Source: a virus. From it: DNA of 38,273 nucleotides. The stretch lies in IMG/VR virus record IMGVR_UViG_3300028284_000366, positions 1-38,273 of that record, one strand, 5' to 3'. Below are positions 22,891 to 30,108 of this stretch, piece by piece. The position numbers were made by a program, and so were the translations under genes. The notes beneath the pieces were generated by a model. That model did no database searches, was not told the origin of the DNA, and saw nothing but the letters and a program-made list of their open reading frames with translations. Position 1 is the stretch's first letter. Each line of letters opens with the position of its first letter.

Positions 22891-24599
22891 TATATATCTA
22901 GTTTTAATTCTCCACGCATAACTTTATTCATATGTTTGTTAGCACATAGAGCTGATTCTTGTATAATTCTGTGACCTGATAATGTAATTGCTTCACTTAA
23001 TGTTTGAAAATTCATACCATACCTAAATGAGGGTAATGCTGTGGCTCCATATAAACTGTTAAGTAAAATTTTCATTGTATATTGCATTAAGTGGTTGTAT
23101 TCACCTAATTCTTTATCACCTGCTTTATAAGCCTTTTTCATACGGTTTTTATAAACAACTCGTTCTTCAAACCATTTTTTCAGAATTGTAGATAATACTG
23201 ATTCTTTATCTGTTCTAAACATTGAACCATTAGCAGCTATGGCTAGTTTCTGTGTTTCAATTATTTCTATTAATTTACTTACAGTAACAACTGTTCTTTG
23301 TTGTTTATTATTTTCAACTAACAATTCTTCTTTGGGGTCTTTGGATTTTAAATCGTTAAGTCCCAATCTATTATTACGGTCATCTTCATCTACAATACGT
23401 CCCACAAATGTTTCTTTACCTATGTTTATAGACATTATTATCGATGGATACAGTGATGTTAAATCTTCATCAAACATATATTTGTATAACCCTGCTTTGG
23501 GACAAAATAAATAACCACCAGCATATGTATCCTTCTTTTGTGGGTTTTGTTCTTTAGGTGGAGGAACTATATTTTGGTCTAACAAATATGCTGAAATTGC
23601 TCCATCTTGAGTTTTACTGTTAGCATATACTTCACTATAATTATGTTTCCCTTTATGTGCTAAATTTTTTGTTAAAGCAATATATTGTAGTTTCTCATCT
23701 AATTTTTGTAATATTTCAACATCACGAAAGTTATATTCAATAAATTTATTTATGTTAGTTGAAAATAACTGGTCTAAATTCCCTTCATATTCAACCTTTC
23801 CTAGATTAGCATATTTTAAACCAACAGCATCTAACTTCCAACTAGGTTCATCTTTCCAATGATATTTTTTATGTAAACGAATGTAATCAAGTGATTCTAC
23901 ACCTACTATATCAACATATTGATTTTGTTTGAAAAAATATTGATTATTTTTTTTTGCATTTACTTTATTAATTGGTGAAAGGTAATTAGCATAATCCTTT
24001 CCTACTACATTACACATTCTGTAATATAAGTAGGGAATATCAAAATAATCACTATTATATCCTACTAAAATATCTGGGTTTATTTCTCTAAATTGTTCTA
24101 TAAACTTTAATAGTAAATCTCTTTCCGTTCTTACAGGTATAACTTCTTTACCATCTATCTCCTTATAGGATAATTCATTTTTTCTGTCTAAGATTAAAAT
24201 AACCCATTTATCAGGTGTTTTATCCCAATAAGCAATAGATGTAATAGGCATTGGTGCACTTTCAATATATTCTTCAGTAAGTGCCCCACCTATTTCACAC
24301 TCAATATCAAAAAATAATTCTCTATGTCCTGTTGAAGGTGCATCATCTGTTCCATACTTTTCAATTAGGAACTTTTGATAAGGGGGAATATCGTGGAAGT
24401 GTAAATTTTGGTCAGTTTTATACCATTGGTTTGTTTTTAACAAATACTCACCATTTATCCCTCTATGTGTAGACTTATCTTCTGTACATTCTTTATAAGC
24501 ATAGTTTGTCCACTCGATTTCATCATAACCTCCTTCATCCCATAAATGGATTTTAAATTTATTATTTTTTAACCTAGTGGAATAACATTTTTTGTACAT
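22890..24599 (-). CDS. DNA polymerase family B, N-terminal part (exonuclease and motifs A/B, gp43A)
   Basis: Exonuclease motifs are complete: D98-I-E100, N182-x4-D187 (GYNSDYFDIPYLYYR), and Y289-x3-D293. Polymerase motif A DLTSLYPSI begins at D379 and motif B LLNSLYGA has K510. The frame then closes at residue 569 after MNKVMRGELKLDI, before motif C. The missing motif C and thumb are at 21335-22270. The stop TAATG starts the cupin gene, so this is not a sequencing frameshift. It is preceded by a promoter motif and hairpin at 24620-24645 and heads the replication operon. Confidence 0.92.
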   Translation of the reverse strand: MYKKCYSTRLKNNKFKIHLWDEGGYDEIEWTNYAYKECTEDKSTHRGINGEYLLKTNQWYKTDQNLHFHDIPPYQKFLIEKYGTDDAPSTGHRELFFDIECEIGGALTEEYIESAPMPITSIAYWDKTPDKWVILILDRKNELSYKEIDGKEVIPVRTERDLLLKFIEQFREINPDILVGYNSDYFDIPYLYYRMCNVVGKDYANYLSPINKVNAKKNNQYFFKQNQYVDIVGVESLDYIRLHKKYHWKDEPSWKLDAVGLKYANLGKVEYEGNLDQLFSTNINKFIEYNFRDVEILQKLDEKLQYIALTKNLAHKGKHNYSEVYANSKTQDGAISAYLLDQNIVPPPKEQNPQKKDTYAGGYLFCPKAGLYKYMFDEDLTSLYPSIIMSINIGKETFVGRIVDEDDRNNRLGLNDLKSKDPKEELLVENNKQQRTVVTVSKLIEIIETQKLAIAANGSMFRTDKESVLSTILKKWFEERVVYKNRMKKAYKAGDKELGEYNHLMQYTMKILLNSLYGATALPSFRYGMNFQTLSEAITLSGHRIIQESALCANKHMNKVMRGELKLDI

Positions 24600-24619
24600 A
24601 TAACCCTTTTATTTGTCTA

Positions 24620-24629
24620 AATATACGAA
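24620..24629 (-). promoter_or_regulatory. Promoter-like motif TTCGTATATT before polymerase gene
   Basis: The minus strand reads TTTCGTATATTTAGAC, 20 nt before ATG 24599. It follows the 24631-24645 hairpin without a gap. It would drive the polymerase-clamp block. Confidence 0.6.
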
Positions 24630-24630
24630 A

Positions 24631-24645
24631 GCTCCCTACGGGAGC
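24631..24645 (-). terminator. Hairpin after MazG-like gene
   Basis: GCTCCC-TAC-GGGAGC is a perfect 6-bp stem, extendable by two pairs. On the minus strand it is followed by TTTCGTATATTT. It is placed right after the MazG-like stop and can terminate that transcript while the T-rich tail doubles as the next promoter-like box. Confidence 0.65.
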
Positions 24646-24652
24646 CTAAGTT

Positions 24653-25216
24653 TTATATAATTGTTTCTGCTAGATAATTTCTAGATAATTCTTCAGTTGT
24701 GAAAAATTGAGTTAAGTCAGGTCTAAAATAGTTTATAGACTTCATCACTTTTTTGTCGCGTGATCTATAGACAATAAACCGTCCTGGCGCAATTTCCTCA
24801 AAATGGCAGGCCTCACCTTGTTCCTTACTTCGTAAGCTGACGGTATCCATGGCTTCCTCTTTAGAGATGCAAGCTTTTGACATATTGCTTGCTTGTACTT
24901 CTTGATAAGCGGGCCATATCTTGTCTTTAAGGCCATGTAACATAGTACCGTTCCCAAGGGAAACATAAGCAATATCGCACAGAGCGTCCAAAACTTCCAC
25001 GATGTCTCCTTTTTGGCAAGCTTCTTTATATTCTTCAAGTTCTTCGAGTACGAAGTCGTAAACAAACTCCCATTCTTTTTTTTCTGGTATTGTTGTTTCA
25101 TAATTGTTAGGTTTTCCGAACGTACTATTAAATATTTCTACTTCATTTACAAAAGGTACGTCTGATGATTCTTGGTTATTTCCAAATCCAAAATCTAATT
25201 GTGTTTGCTTTCCCAT
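24653..25216 (-). CDS. MazG-like/all-alpha NTP pyrophosphohydrolase (187 aa)
   Basis: FVLEELEEYKEACQKGD then EVLDALCDIAYVSLGNG, with acidic residues E58, E59, E62, D78 and D81, is the metal-binding helix pair of MazG/HisE-type enzymes, which cleave NTPs to NMP and PPi. EVQASNMSKA matches the usual substrate-side helix. The N-terminus has QTQLDFGF, reminiscent of a clamp-binding peptide (weak). The region 24760-25030 is visibly more GC-rich than neighbours, suggesting later acquisition. Likely nucleotide-pool role during infection. Confidence 0.75.
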   Translation of the reverse strand: MGKQTQLDFGFGNNQESSDVPFVNEVEIFNSTFGKPNNYETTIPEKKEWEFVYDFVLEELEEYKEACQKGDIVEVLDALCDIAYVSLGNGTMLHGLKDKIWPAYQEVQASNMSKACISKEEAMDTVSLRSKEQGEACHFEEIAPGRFIVYRSRDKKVMKSINYFRPDLTQFFTTEELSRNYLAETII

Positions 25217-25413
25217 TATTCTATTACTTCTAAAAATTTAGTTTTCTTTACATCTGTTACTCTGAAATTAGAAATTCCATTGTGGTGGCTGTGAATTTTA
25301 GCTTCTGCATCTGATGCAGATACTGCTACTACCAAAAATAACTCTGTAGTTTTTTGAATTCTTCCCTTATCGTTTTCGAATTCATTTTGAACTTTTACTT
25401 GCCAATATTCCAT
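25216..25413 (-). CDS. DUF4494-like small protein (65 aa)
   Basis: The pattern W-x-VKVQNEFENDKGRIQKTTELFLVVAVSASDAEAKI followed by FRVTDVKKTKF is, split here for clarity, a strand, charged turn, strand, then the VSxxDAEAxI helix typical of DUF4494, a family I know from Bacteroidota genomes and their phages. Function unknown. It supports the host guess. It overlaps the MazG-like start by 1 nt. Confidence 0.55.
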   Translation of the reverse strand: MEYWQVKVQNEFENDKGRIQKTTELFLVVAVSASDAEAKIHSHHNGISNFRVTDVKKTKFLEVIE

Positions 25414-25415
25414 AT

Positions 25416-25895
25416 TTATTTATATTTATTAAATTTATATTCTTCTTCTTTGTAAAATTTTTCTGCTTTATCTCTCCATTCTTTAGCTCCGGGTTTGAGA
25501 TAATCCTGAATAGGTTTTGAATCTTTAGTTTCCCAAGGATAAATTACCCATTCATCTCCTTCATGTATATCCGCCCACATACTAGGTTGAAAACATGATG
25601 TGTGGGGTTTATAATGTAATACTGCTGTCCAAACACCTGGGGCTTTTTCTAATGTAACTCCTGAATCACATATATCGTCTACTACTAAAGTATTGGGTAA
25701 AATAACATCAGTATACGGTAAACCTAATTTATGTGATATTAATACTGCGGGGATTAATCCCCCTCTAGCGATACCATGAACTGAATCTATGTTAGGTTGG
25801 TCAAATCTAATTTTATTACATAAGTCATCAACCGCATCATTCACATCATCCCAACTAAGATATATTTTATTGTCTGCTTTTAATGCCATATCCAT
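25416..25895 (-). CDS. Phosphoribosyltransferase (159 aa)
   Basis: LVVDDICDSGVTL at 70-82 is the PRPP-binding loop; HGIARGGLIPAVLISHKLGLP is the conserved helix before it, as in hypoxanthine/xanthine-guanine transferases. WADIHEGDEWVIYPWE resembles the GPT-type end that packs on the base. It could salvage guanine or a deazaguanine. Its ATG overlaps the FolE stop (TAATG), tying it to the preQ0 genes, but a direct role is inference. Confidence 0.8.
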   Translation of the reverse strand: MDMALKADNKIYLSWDDVNDAVDDLCNKIRFDQPNIDSVHGIARGGLIPAVLISHKLGLPYTDVILPNTLVVDDICDSGVTLEKAPGVWTAVLHYKPHTSCFQPSMWADIHEGDEWVIYPWETKDSKPIQDYLKPGAKEWRDKAEKFYKEEEYKFNKYK

Positions 25896-26587
25896 TATAT
25901 ATTATGTCCTCCATTGTTAATTTTAAGACTATCAAAAAATTCTTTACGAGCTAGGTTAGTATTATCTTTAAATACACCTGATGCTTTGGTAGTTACCATT
26001 GCAGCACCTTGATGTTTAACTCCTCTACAGCTAACACAATTATGTGTTCCAACTATAGTAACAATAACTCCTTTATTACCCTCAGTAATTTTTTCTACGG
26101 CATTATGAATAGCTGATGTTAATTGTTCTTGTATTGCTCCTCTTCTACCAAATAACTCCACAATTCTATTTAGTTTAGATAAACCAATAACTTGACCCTC
26201 TTCTCCTGCTATGTAACCAATATGAACAACACCTCCAATTGTTTGGTGGTGGTGAGAACACATTGAAGTTAACGGTATATTACGTTCTATAATAATACCA
26301 TCATAACCATCTGATGGGAATGAAGTAATAGGAGACATTTGAGTGTATCTACCAGCCCATAAATCGTTAACATATGCCTTAGCTACACGTTTAGGTGTTT
26401 CAGCTGAATTTGGGTCATTTTTCCAATCACATTTTAATGCAGTTAAAAAATTACCAAACGCCTCAGTTGCGTCTTCAATCATATGTTGTTTTTGTAAATC
26501 ATTTAATGGGAAACCTGGTGCTACACCATTTGCGAATCCTTCTGTTACCACTTCTAACTGTTCGTGGAGTTTTCTACGTTTGTTCAT
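25895..26587 (-). CDS. folE: GTP cyclohydrolase I, FolE (230 aa)
   Basis: It converts GTP to dihydroneopterin triphosphate, the first step to folate and to 7-deazaguanines. Zinc ligands are visible as C110-S-H-H113 and C184 or C187. GLSKLNRIVELFGRRGAIQEQLT (around 135-157) and RGVKHQGAAMVT are the family signatures. Length is normal. It is the last of the queuosine-type genes in the transcript and overlaps the small 45-residue gene upstream by 14 nt. Confidence 0.92.
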   Translation of the reverse strand: MNKRRKLHEQLEVVTEGFANGVAPGFPLNDLQKQHMIEDATEAFGNFLTALKCDWKNDPNSAETPKRVAKAYVNDLWAGRYTQMSPITSFPSDGYDGIIIERNIPLTSMCSHHHQTIGGVVHIGYIAGEEGQVIGLSKLNRIVELFGRRGAIQEQLTSAIHNAVEKITEGNKGVIVTIVGTHNCVSCRGVKHQGAAMVTTKASGVFKDNTNLARKEFFDSLKINNGGHNI

Positions 26588-26711
26588 TTATATAACTTTT
26601 TATTTTATCAATTAAAACTAACACCTCGTCTGGTTCCATAGTTATAGCACAACAGACGTTGATATTTTCTTCTATTTCCTCTAATATACGAAGAGCTTCT
26701 TGCTTATCCAC
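26574..26711 (-). CDS. Small acidic protein with GTG start (45 aa)
   Basis: The frame begins GTGGATAAGCAAGAAGC at 26711, sharing one base with the QueE stop, and ends inside folE. The product (VDKQEALRILEEIEENIN... then LVLIDKIKSYINE) is helical with two adjacent cysteines. The coupling on both sides supports it. Function unknown. Confidence 0.5.
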   Translation of the reverse strand: MDKQEALRILEEIEENINVCCAITMEPDEVLVLIDKIKSYINEQT

Positions 26712-27499
26712 TATACTTCTCGCTGATCTTCAAAAGCAATAATATGTGGTCTCCAAGTCATTCTATAACCATTATCTCTAACCCAATCAAATACTAAAGG
26801 ATAAGATTTAAATAATCCTTCTCTTGAGTCCCCGGCAGGCATAAACCATACTTTATCTTGAGGTATATTTAACATTCGAATAAAGTCTATGATTTCACCT
26901 AGTGATGTTTGATCTTTTCCATCCCATACTGGTTTAATATGATAGTCTGAGTGATATTTTATTGATTTTAGAATTGCTTCTCCATTAAGTCTAAACTTAT
27001 TATGTCTTTTTACCATTCTTTCGTCCGTGATTCCACCTTGAGGGGTTTCAACACCGACCACAGGGACTGAATTCGCGAATTTAGGAGAAATCGAGAGCAA
27101 GTTAATAGGATAATCAGTTGCAAGGAAATGCGAACCTTCAGTTTCAATAGTAATAAATATATCTTTTTCATGTGCAAAGTGAGTTAATTCGTTTACTAAA
27201 GCCGGATGCATAGTAGGAGATCCCCCTGTTAACATCATTTCTTTTATATGAGGGTTATCCTCATATGCTTGAATAATATCTTTAAAGTTAAATTTACCTT
27301 TTTCTGGGTGGATTGAAGTGTACCAACTATCACACCATCCTCCTTCACCGAAGTAACACCTATGTGTACATCCTGTTGTACGGATAACTACTGTAGGGTA
27401 ACCTGCACGGCTACCTTCTGATTGTACTGCTGTATAAATTTCAACAATTGGAAGATTTTTCTCGTAATCTTCAATACGTTTTAACTTTTTATGCTCCAT
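26711..27499 (-). CDS. queE: 7-carboxy-7-deazaguanine synthase, QueE-like radical SAM (262 aa)
   Basis: It converts 6-carboxytetrahydropterin to CDG. The start IVEIYTAVQSEGSRAGYPTVV and the glycine motif MLTGGSPTMHP are typical. The cluster motif is C44-T-H-R-C48-x7-C56 in GCTHRC...GWCDSWY, i.e. CX3CX7C, whereas the standard is CX3CX2C. CDSWYT corresponds to the usual CDT.Y. Six residues or so are inserted in the cluster loop. The rest of the barrel looks complete. It follows QueD by 21 nt. Confidence 0.88.
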   Translation of the reverse strand: MEHKKLKRIEDYEKNLPIVEIYTAVQSEGSRAGYPTVVIRTTGCTHRCYFGEGGWCDSWYTSIHPEKGKFNFKDIIQAYEDNPHIKEMMLTGGSPTMHPALVNELTHFAHEKDIFITIETEGSHFLATDYPINLLSISPKFANSVPVVGVETPQGGITDERMVKRHNKFRLNGEAILKSIKYHSDYHIKPVWDGKDQTSLGEIIDFIRMLNIPQDKVWFMPAGDSREGLFKSYPLVFDWVRDNGYRMTWRPHIIAFEDQREV

Positions 27500-27520
27500 A
27501 TAATTTTTTTAAGTGGTTGT

Positions 27521-27985
27521 TTATTCACTGTAATACGCAGCATTTTTACCATGCTCCATAAATTTAACTTTTATAACTCTTACTCTATTATCCGTTTCAG
27601 TCTTAACAAATTCGTTTAACTTTTTGAAAATATATTCTGAGAATTTTTCTGCTCCTGTTGCTGGGATTACTCTTACTTGGGCTACTTTAGCTTCATCCAT
27701 TTGTTTAAATGCTTCTACTTCAGGGTCATCTTCTGCTACTATTAGAGTATGGTCAAACATATAATCCATCCATGCCTTAGGTTGTTTACCATCAATTAAG
27801 GTAGTAGCACGTTTCATTCCACCAAAATCCCATACCCAATTTCTATCATCTAATTCCCCTTCAAAGTAAACTTTAAATGAAATACCATATCCATGAACAA
27901 ATCTACAATGAGTTTGTTCTGCTCTCCATTGACGGAATACTACACTAAAACCATCAAATACCTTGCTTGATTGAAATTTACCCAT
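27521..27985 (-). CDS. queD: 6-carboxytetrahydropterin synthase, QueD-like (154 aa)
   Basis: It makes CPH4 from dihydroneopterin triphosphate. C27 and H31-G in THCRFVHGYG match the catalytic cysteine and LHGH region; NWVWDFG (D53) and FDHT (D78-H79) are the T-fold catalytic positions. Two usual zinc histidines are altered: the N-terminal H is W20-like (FRQW) and HGH is HGY. It may use other ligands (H26, H31). Overlaps thioredoxin by 8 nt. Identification rests on context plus these motifs. Confidence 0.82.
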   Translation of the reverse strand: MGKFQSSKVFDGFSVVFRQWRAEQTHCRFVHGYGISFKVYFEGELDDRNWVWDFGGMKRATTLIDGKQPKAWMDYMFDHTLIVAEDDPEVEAFKQMDEAKVAQVRVIPATGAEKFSEYIFKKLNEFVKTETDNRVRVIKVKFMEHGKNAAYYSE

Positions 27986-28220
27986 TATACCAATTTTGAA
28001 TTTCAGCCATAGGCTTGTTACCTGTCATTCTACTAATCTCATTTCCATTATTATCTACTTTAACTAAAGTAGGTATGTTTCTAATCCCAAACTTTGTTGA
28101 TAACTCAGTATCACTGTCGACATTAATCTTCTGGAATGGCAGTCCGCTCTTTTCCATTGTTGGTCCTAACTGTTTACATGGACCGCACCAATCGGCGCTA
28201 AAGTAATAAATTTTACTCAT
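27978..28220 (-). CDS. Thioredoxin-like protein (80 aa)
   Basis: C12-G-P-C15 in FSADWCGPCKQ and the cis-proline IPT in IRNIPTLV define a minimal thioredoxin. At 80 residues it lacks one N-terminal strand/helix. It reduces disulfides in the cytoplasm; phage thioredoxins can serve ribonucleotide reductase or polymerase. It is co-transcribed with QueD and QueE. Confidence 0.88.
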   Translation of the reverse strand: MSKIYYFSADWCGPCKQLGPTMEKSGLPFQKINVDSDTELSTKFGIRNIPTLVKVDNNGNEISRMTGNKPMAEIQNWYNG

Positions 28221-28231
28221 GGTTTATATAT

Positions 28232-28384
28232 TTAATGGTTTATGTTTTTACTTAAAATTAAAGGTGAATCATCCTTACTAGTTGATATTAAATAACATGA
28301 TTCTCTCTCTTCAATAATTAATGGTTTATCACCAAATAATTTTTTGTAATTTTCTCTTACGTAAGTTTCTATTTCTTTGCTCAT
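28232..28384 (-). CDS. Small hypothetical protein (50 aa)
   Basis: MSKEIETYVRENYKKLFGDK is followed by two strands (LIIEERESCYLIST, SPLILSK). It lies between the membrane-protein gene and thioredoxin with short gaps, in the same direction. Function unknown. Confidence 0.5.
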   Translation of the reverse strand: MSKEIETYVRENYKKLFGDKPLIIEERESCYLISTSKDDSPLILSKNINH

Positions 28385-28393
28385 AATTACTAT

Positions 28394-28624
28394 TTATACT
28401 AATTCTTCTTTTATACCTACTACTTCGCTCAATATAAGTAAAATAATTGCGGTATCCAAGCTAAACCATAAAGCTCCGTAACCTAATAGACGGATTCCTG
28501 ATTTGAGAAAACTAATTTGTTGATGTAGTTTAGCATCAGGTAGTTCTTGTTTTTTAGAGGACAGACCCTCATTAAGTTGTGCTCTTTGATTTTTGGTTGT
28601 TTTTGGTATTTTGTAATTTGCCAT
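28394..28624 (-). CDS. Small membrane protein (76 aa)
   Basis: The start chosen is ATG 28624 (MANYKIPKTTKNQRAQ). A longer frame to 28654 would run into the tRNA-Gln gene. The C-terminal half has a hydrophobic stretch (GIRLLGYGALWFSLDTAIILLIL), one long or two short membrane passes. It lies just after the tRNA pair. Function unknown. Confidence 0.55.
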   Translation of the reverse strand: MANYKIPKTTKNQRAQLNEGLSSKKQELPDAKLHQQISFLKSGIRLLGYGALWFSLDTAIILLILSEVVGIKEELV

Positions 28625-28645
28625 AACTTTTAATTTTAATTTTAG

Positions 28646-28718
28646 TTGTCTCACTAGGTCTCGAACCTAGACTCTTCTGTACCAAAAACAGACGTGTTAC
28701 CAATTACACCATGAGACA
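28646..28718 (-). tRNA. tRNA-Gln (anticodon UUG)
   Basis: 73 nt fold into a full cloverleaf: acceptor TGTCTCA/TGAGACA, D-stem GTGT/ACAC, anticodon stem TCTGT/ACAGA with loop TTTTGGT (anticodon TTG), and T-stem CTAGG/CCTAG with loop TTCGAGA. The discriminator is A. CCA is not encoded. U1-A72 is usual for tRNA-Gln. It decodes CAA, common in AT-rich genes. Confidence 0.93.
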
Positions 28719-28727
28719 ATTCACAAG

Positions 28728-28801
28728 TGGAGAATATCGGAGTCGAACCGATGACCTCCTGCGTGCAAGGCAGGCGCTCTAGCCAGCTGAGCTAATCCCC
28801 C
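28728..28801 (-). tRNA. tRNA-Ala (anticodon UGC)
   Basis: A 74-nt cloverleaf: acceptor GGGGGAT/ATTCTCC with the G3-U70 wobble that identifies alanine tRNA, D-stem GCTC/GAGC, anticodon stem CCTGC/GCAGG with loop CTTGCAC (TGC), and T-stem ATCGG/CCGAT. The discriminator is A and CCA is not encoded. The sequence closely resembles Bacteroidota tRNA-Ala. It lies 9 nt from tRNA-Gln. Confidence 0.95.
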
Positions 28802-28866
28802 TACTCTTTTAAGTTGTGCAGGCGACCAGTAAAAGACCAATCCTTCTGTCCAATTAAGGAACTCAT
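28801..28866 (-). CDS. Possible 21-residue peptide abutting tRNA-Ala
   Basis: ATG at 28866 opens MSSLIGQKDWSFTGRLHNL, closing at a TAG whose G is the first base of tRNA-Ala. The residue mix looks protein-like, and a TCCG-GAAA-CGGA hairpin lies just before the start. It may be a remnant of a longer gene or a real small protein. Confidence 0.25.
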   Translation of the reverse strand: MSSLIGQKDWSFTGRLHNLKE

Positions 28867-28890
28867 ATCCGTTTCCGGACCTGCTTAAAT

Positions 28891-29037
28891 TTAAATTGAC
28901 CTGTTTCTTCTTGCGCTATCCCAGGCAACTTTTTTAGATTTTCCTAACATACTGTAGGAAGATACTTTGTTGTTGAACGACCCTCTAACTTGGTTGACTT
29001 GGGTTTGTCCGTTGTTTGATTGTTGATTTGTTGTCAT
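28891..29037 (-). CDS. Small hypothetical protein (48 aa)
   Basis: ATG 29037 gives MTTNQQSNNGQTQVNQVRGS, a polar Asn/Gln-rich start, then a basic part (LGKSKKVAWDSARRNRSI). It fills the gap between QueC and the tRNAs. No motif recognised. The stop is followed by another in-frame TAA-rich AT stretch. Confidence 0.4.
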   Translation of the reverse strand: MTTNQQSNNGQTQVNQVRGSFNNKVSSYSMLGKSKKVAWDSARRNRSI

Positions 29038-29075
29038 TACTTTAATTTTACGTATTTATGTATATATTTTGAGTG

Positions 29076-29918
29076 TTATACGTATTCAGCAAGTACTTTT
29101 TCAACATGAGCTTTCGCTATCTCGTAATCAACTTCTCCAGTTTCATCCTCATATTGTACAGGATCTTTTCTCCCCAAAGCAATAAAAGCCTCAATCCTCT
29201 CCACACTAGAAGCAGACTTATAATCAGAATTTCCAGAAGGATAAGGCTTATAAGATGTATTTGTTCTCTTATATACTTCATTGAAATTAAGACCCAATTG
29301 TTCAACCAATTTTTCTCCATCTTGTAAAATTCCAAATTTATCTGTATCTAGGTAGGGTGTAAAATAACCTACTCTTTCAGCATCCCAATTACCTTCTCTA
29401 AAGGCTTTATCATCTGCATCTCTAAATTCTTGTCTACAATCAGGATAAACAGCATGATCACCTGCATGTATACCTAAAGCAATATCACAAGTTTCTCCTG
29501 TTCTATTTGCTACTGATAAAGCTACAGCCTGTGTAATAGAAGCAAATATTTTATTTCTATTAGGCACAACTGTTTCCTTCATGTTCTCGTTTTCATAATG
29601 TCCTTCGGGAACATCCTCTCCACCTTCAACTAATGCTGAATCTAGTAAATCTGATAAACCATCTAATTTGATTTGACGGTAATTTACTTCAGAATATAAT
29701 TCAGAATATCCTTCCATGTTTTCACGAATATTAAATACTCTTGTTGGGTTACCATTTACATAATCTACTAATTGTTGAGCTCGTTCTAACTCAACTCGAT
29801 GTTTTTGACCATAATCAAATGAAATACCTGTTACAGTATCGTACTCTTTTAATGCTCTTAATAGTAATGTTGAGGAATCCATCCCTCCTGATAAGGATAC
29901 TACGCAATGTTTTGCCAT
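29076..29918 (-). CDS. queC: preQ0 synthase QueC-like ATPase lacking zinc cysteines (280 aa)
   Basis: It converts CDG with ATP and ammonia to preQ0. The PP-loop SGGMDSS is at 10-16, SFDYGQKHR at 33-41, and VVPNRN at 117-122 match QueC. Normal QueC has four cysteines near the C-terminus (SCY...CG.C..C) that bind zinc. Here the matching stretch, about 219-242, reads TNTSYKPYPSG and YKSASSVERIEAF, with serine or other residues. The only cysteines are at 5, 144 and 161. ~280 aa is longer than usual (~220-230), with an acidic insertion near 85-115. Confidence 0.88.
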   Translation of the reverse strand: MAKHCVVSLSGGMDSSTLLLRALKEYDTVTGISFDYGQKHRVELERAQQLVDYVNGNPTRVFNIRENMEGYSELYSEVNYRQIKLDGLSDLLDSALVEGGEDVPEGHYENENMKETVVPNRNKIFASITQAVALSVANRTGETCDIALGIHAGDHAVYPDCRQEFRDADDKAFREGNWDAERVGYFTPYLDTDKFGILQDGEKLVEQLGLNFNEVYKRTNTSYKPYPSGNSDYKSASSVERIEAFIALGRKDPVQYEDETGEVDYEIAKAHVEKVLAEYV

Positions 29919-29921
29919 AAT

Positions 29922-30107
29922 TTATTTATTTAATTTTTGCCAGGTATTTTGCGTATAGGCACACGCTTGATTAAATTTGCACTTTATATATGATCGAATA
30001 TACGAAAAGAGAGTAGAGAATCCAACCCCTCCTATAAGAAGTGTCCATAAATTTGGATGATAGTGCTCTCCACAAAGACCTAATGCGTGTTTTATAAATT
30101 CTGCCAT
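29922..30107 (-). CDS. Small membrane protein (61 aa)
   Basis: MAEFIKHALGLCGEHYHPN precedes a hydrophobic span (LWTLLIGGVGFSTLFSYI), then a basic tail. It stands 3 nt before QueC. A promoter-like box at 29997-30006 falls inside its coding sequence (FSYIR codons) and could serve QueC, but may be chance. Function unknown. Confidence 0.55.
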   Translation of the reverse strand: MAEFIKHALGLCGEHYHPNLWTLLIGGVGFSTLFSYIRSYIKCKFNQACAYTQNTWQKLNK

Positions 30108-30108
30108 A

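Noticed and set aside
28806-28890. Possible third tRNA between tRNA-Ala and the 48-residue gene
   Set aside because: Arms GCAGG/CCTGC pair, but there is no T-loop TTCRA, no D-arm and no anticodon stem.
25895-29918. preQ1 riboswitch in front of the queuosine-type genes
   Set aside because: I looked at the short leaders before queC, queD, queE and folE and saw no preQ1-like hairpin with A-rich tail; most starts overlap the previous gene.
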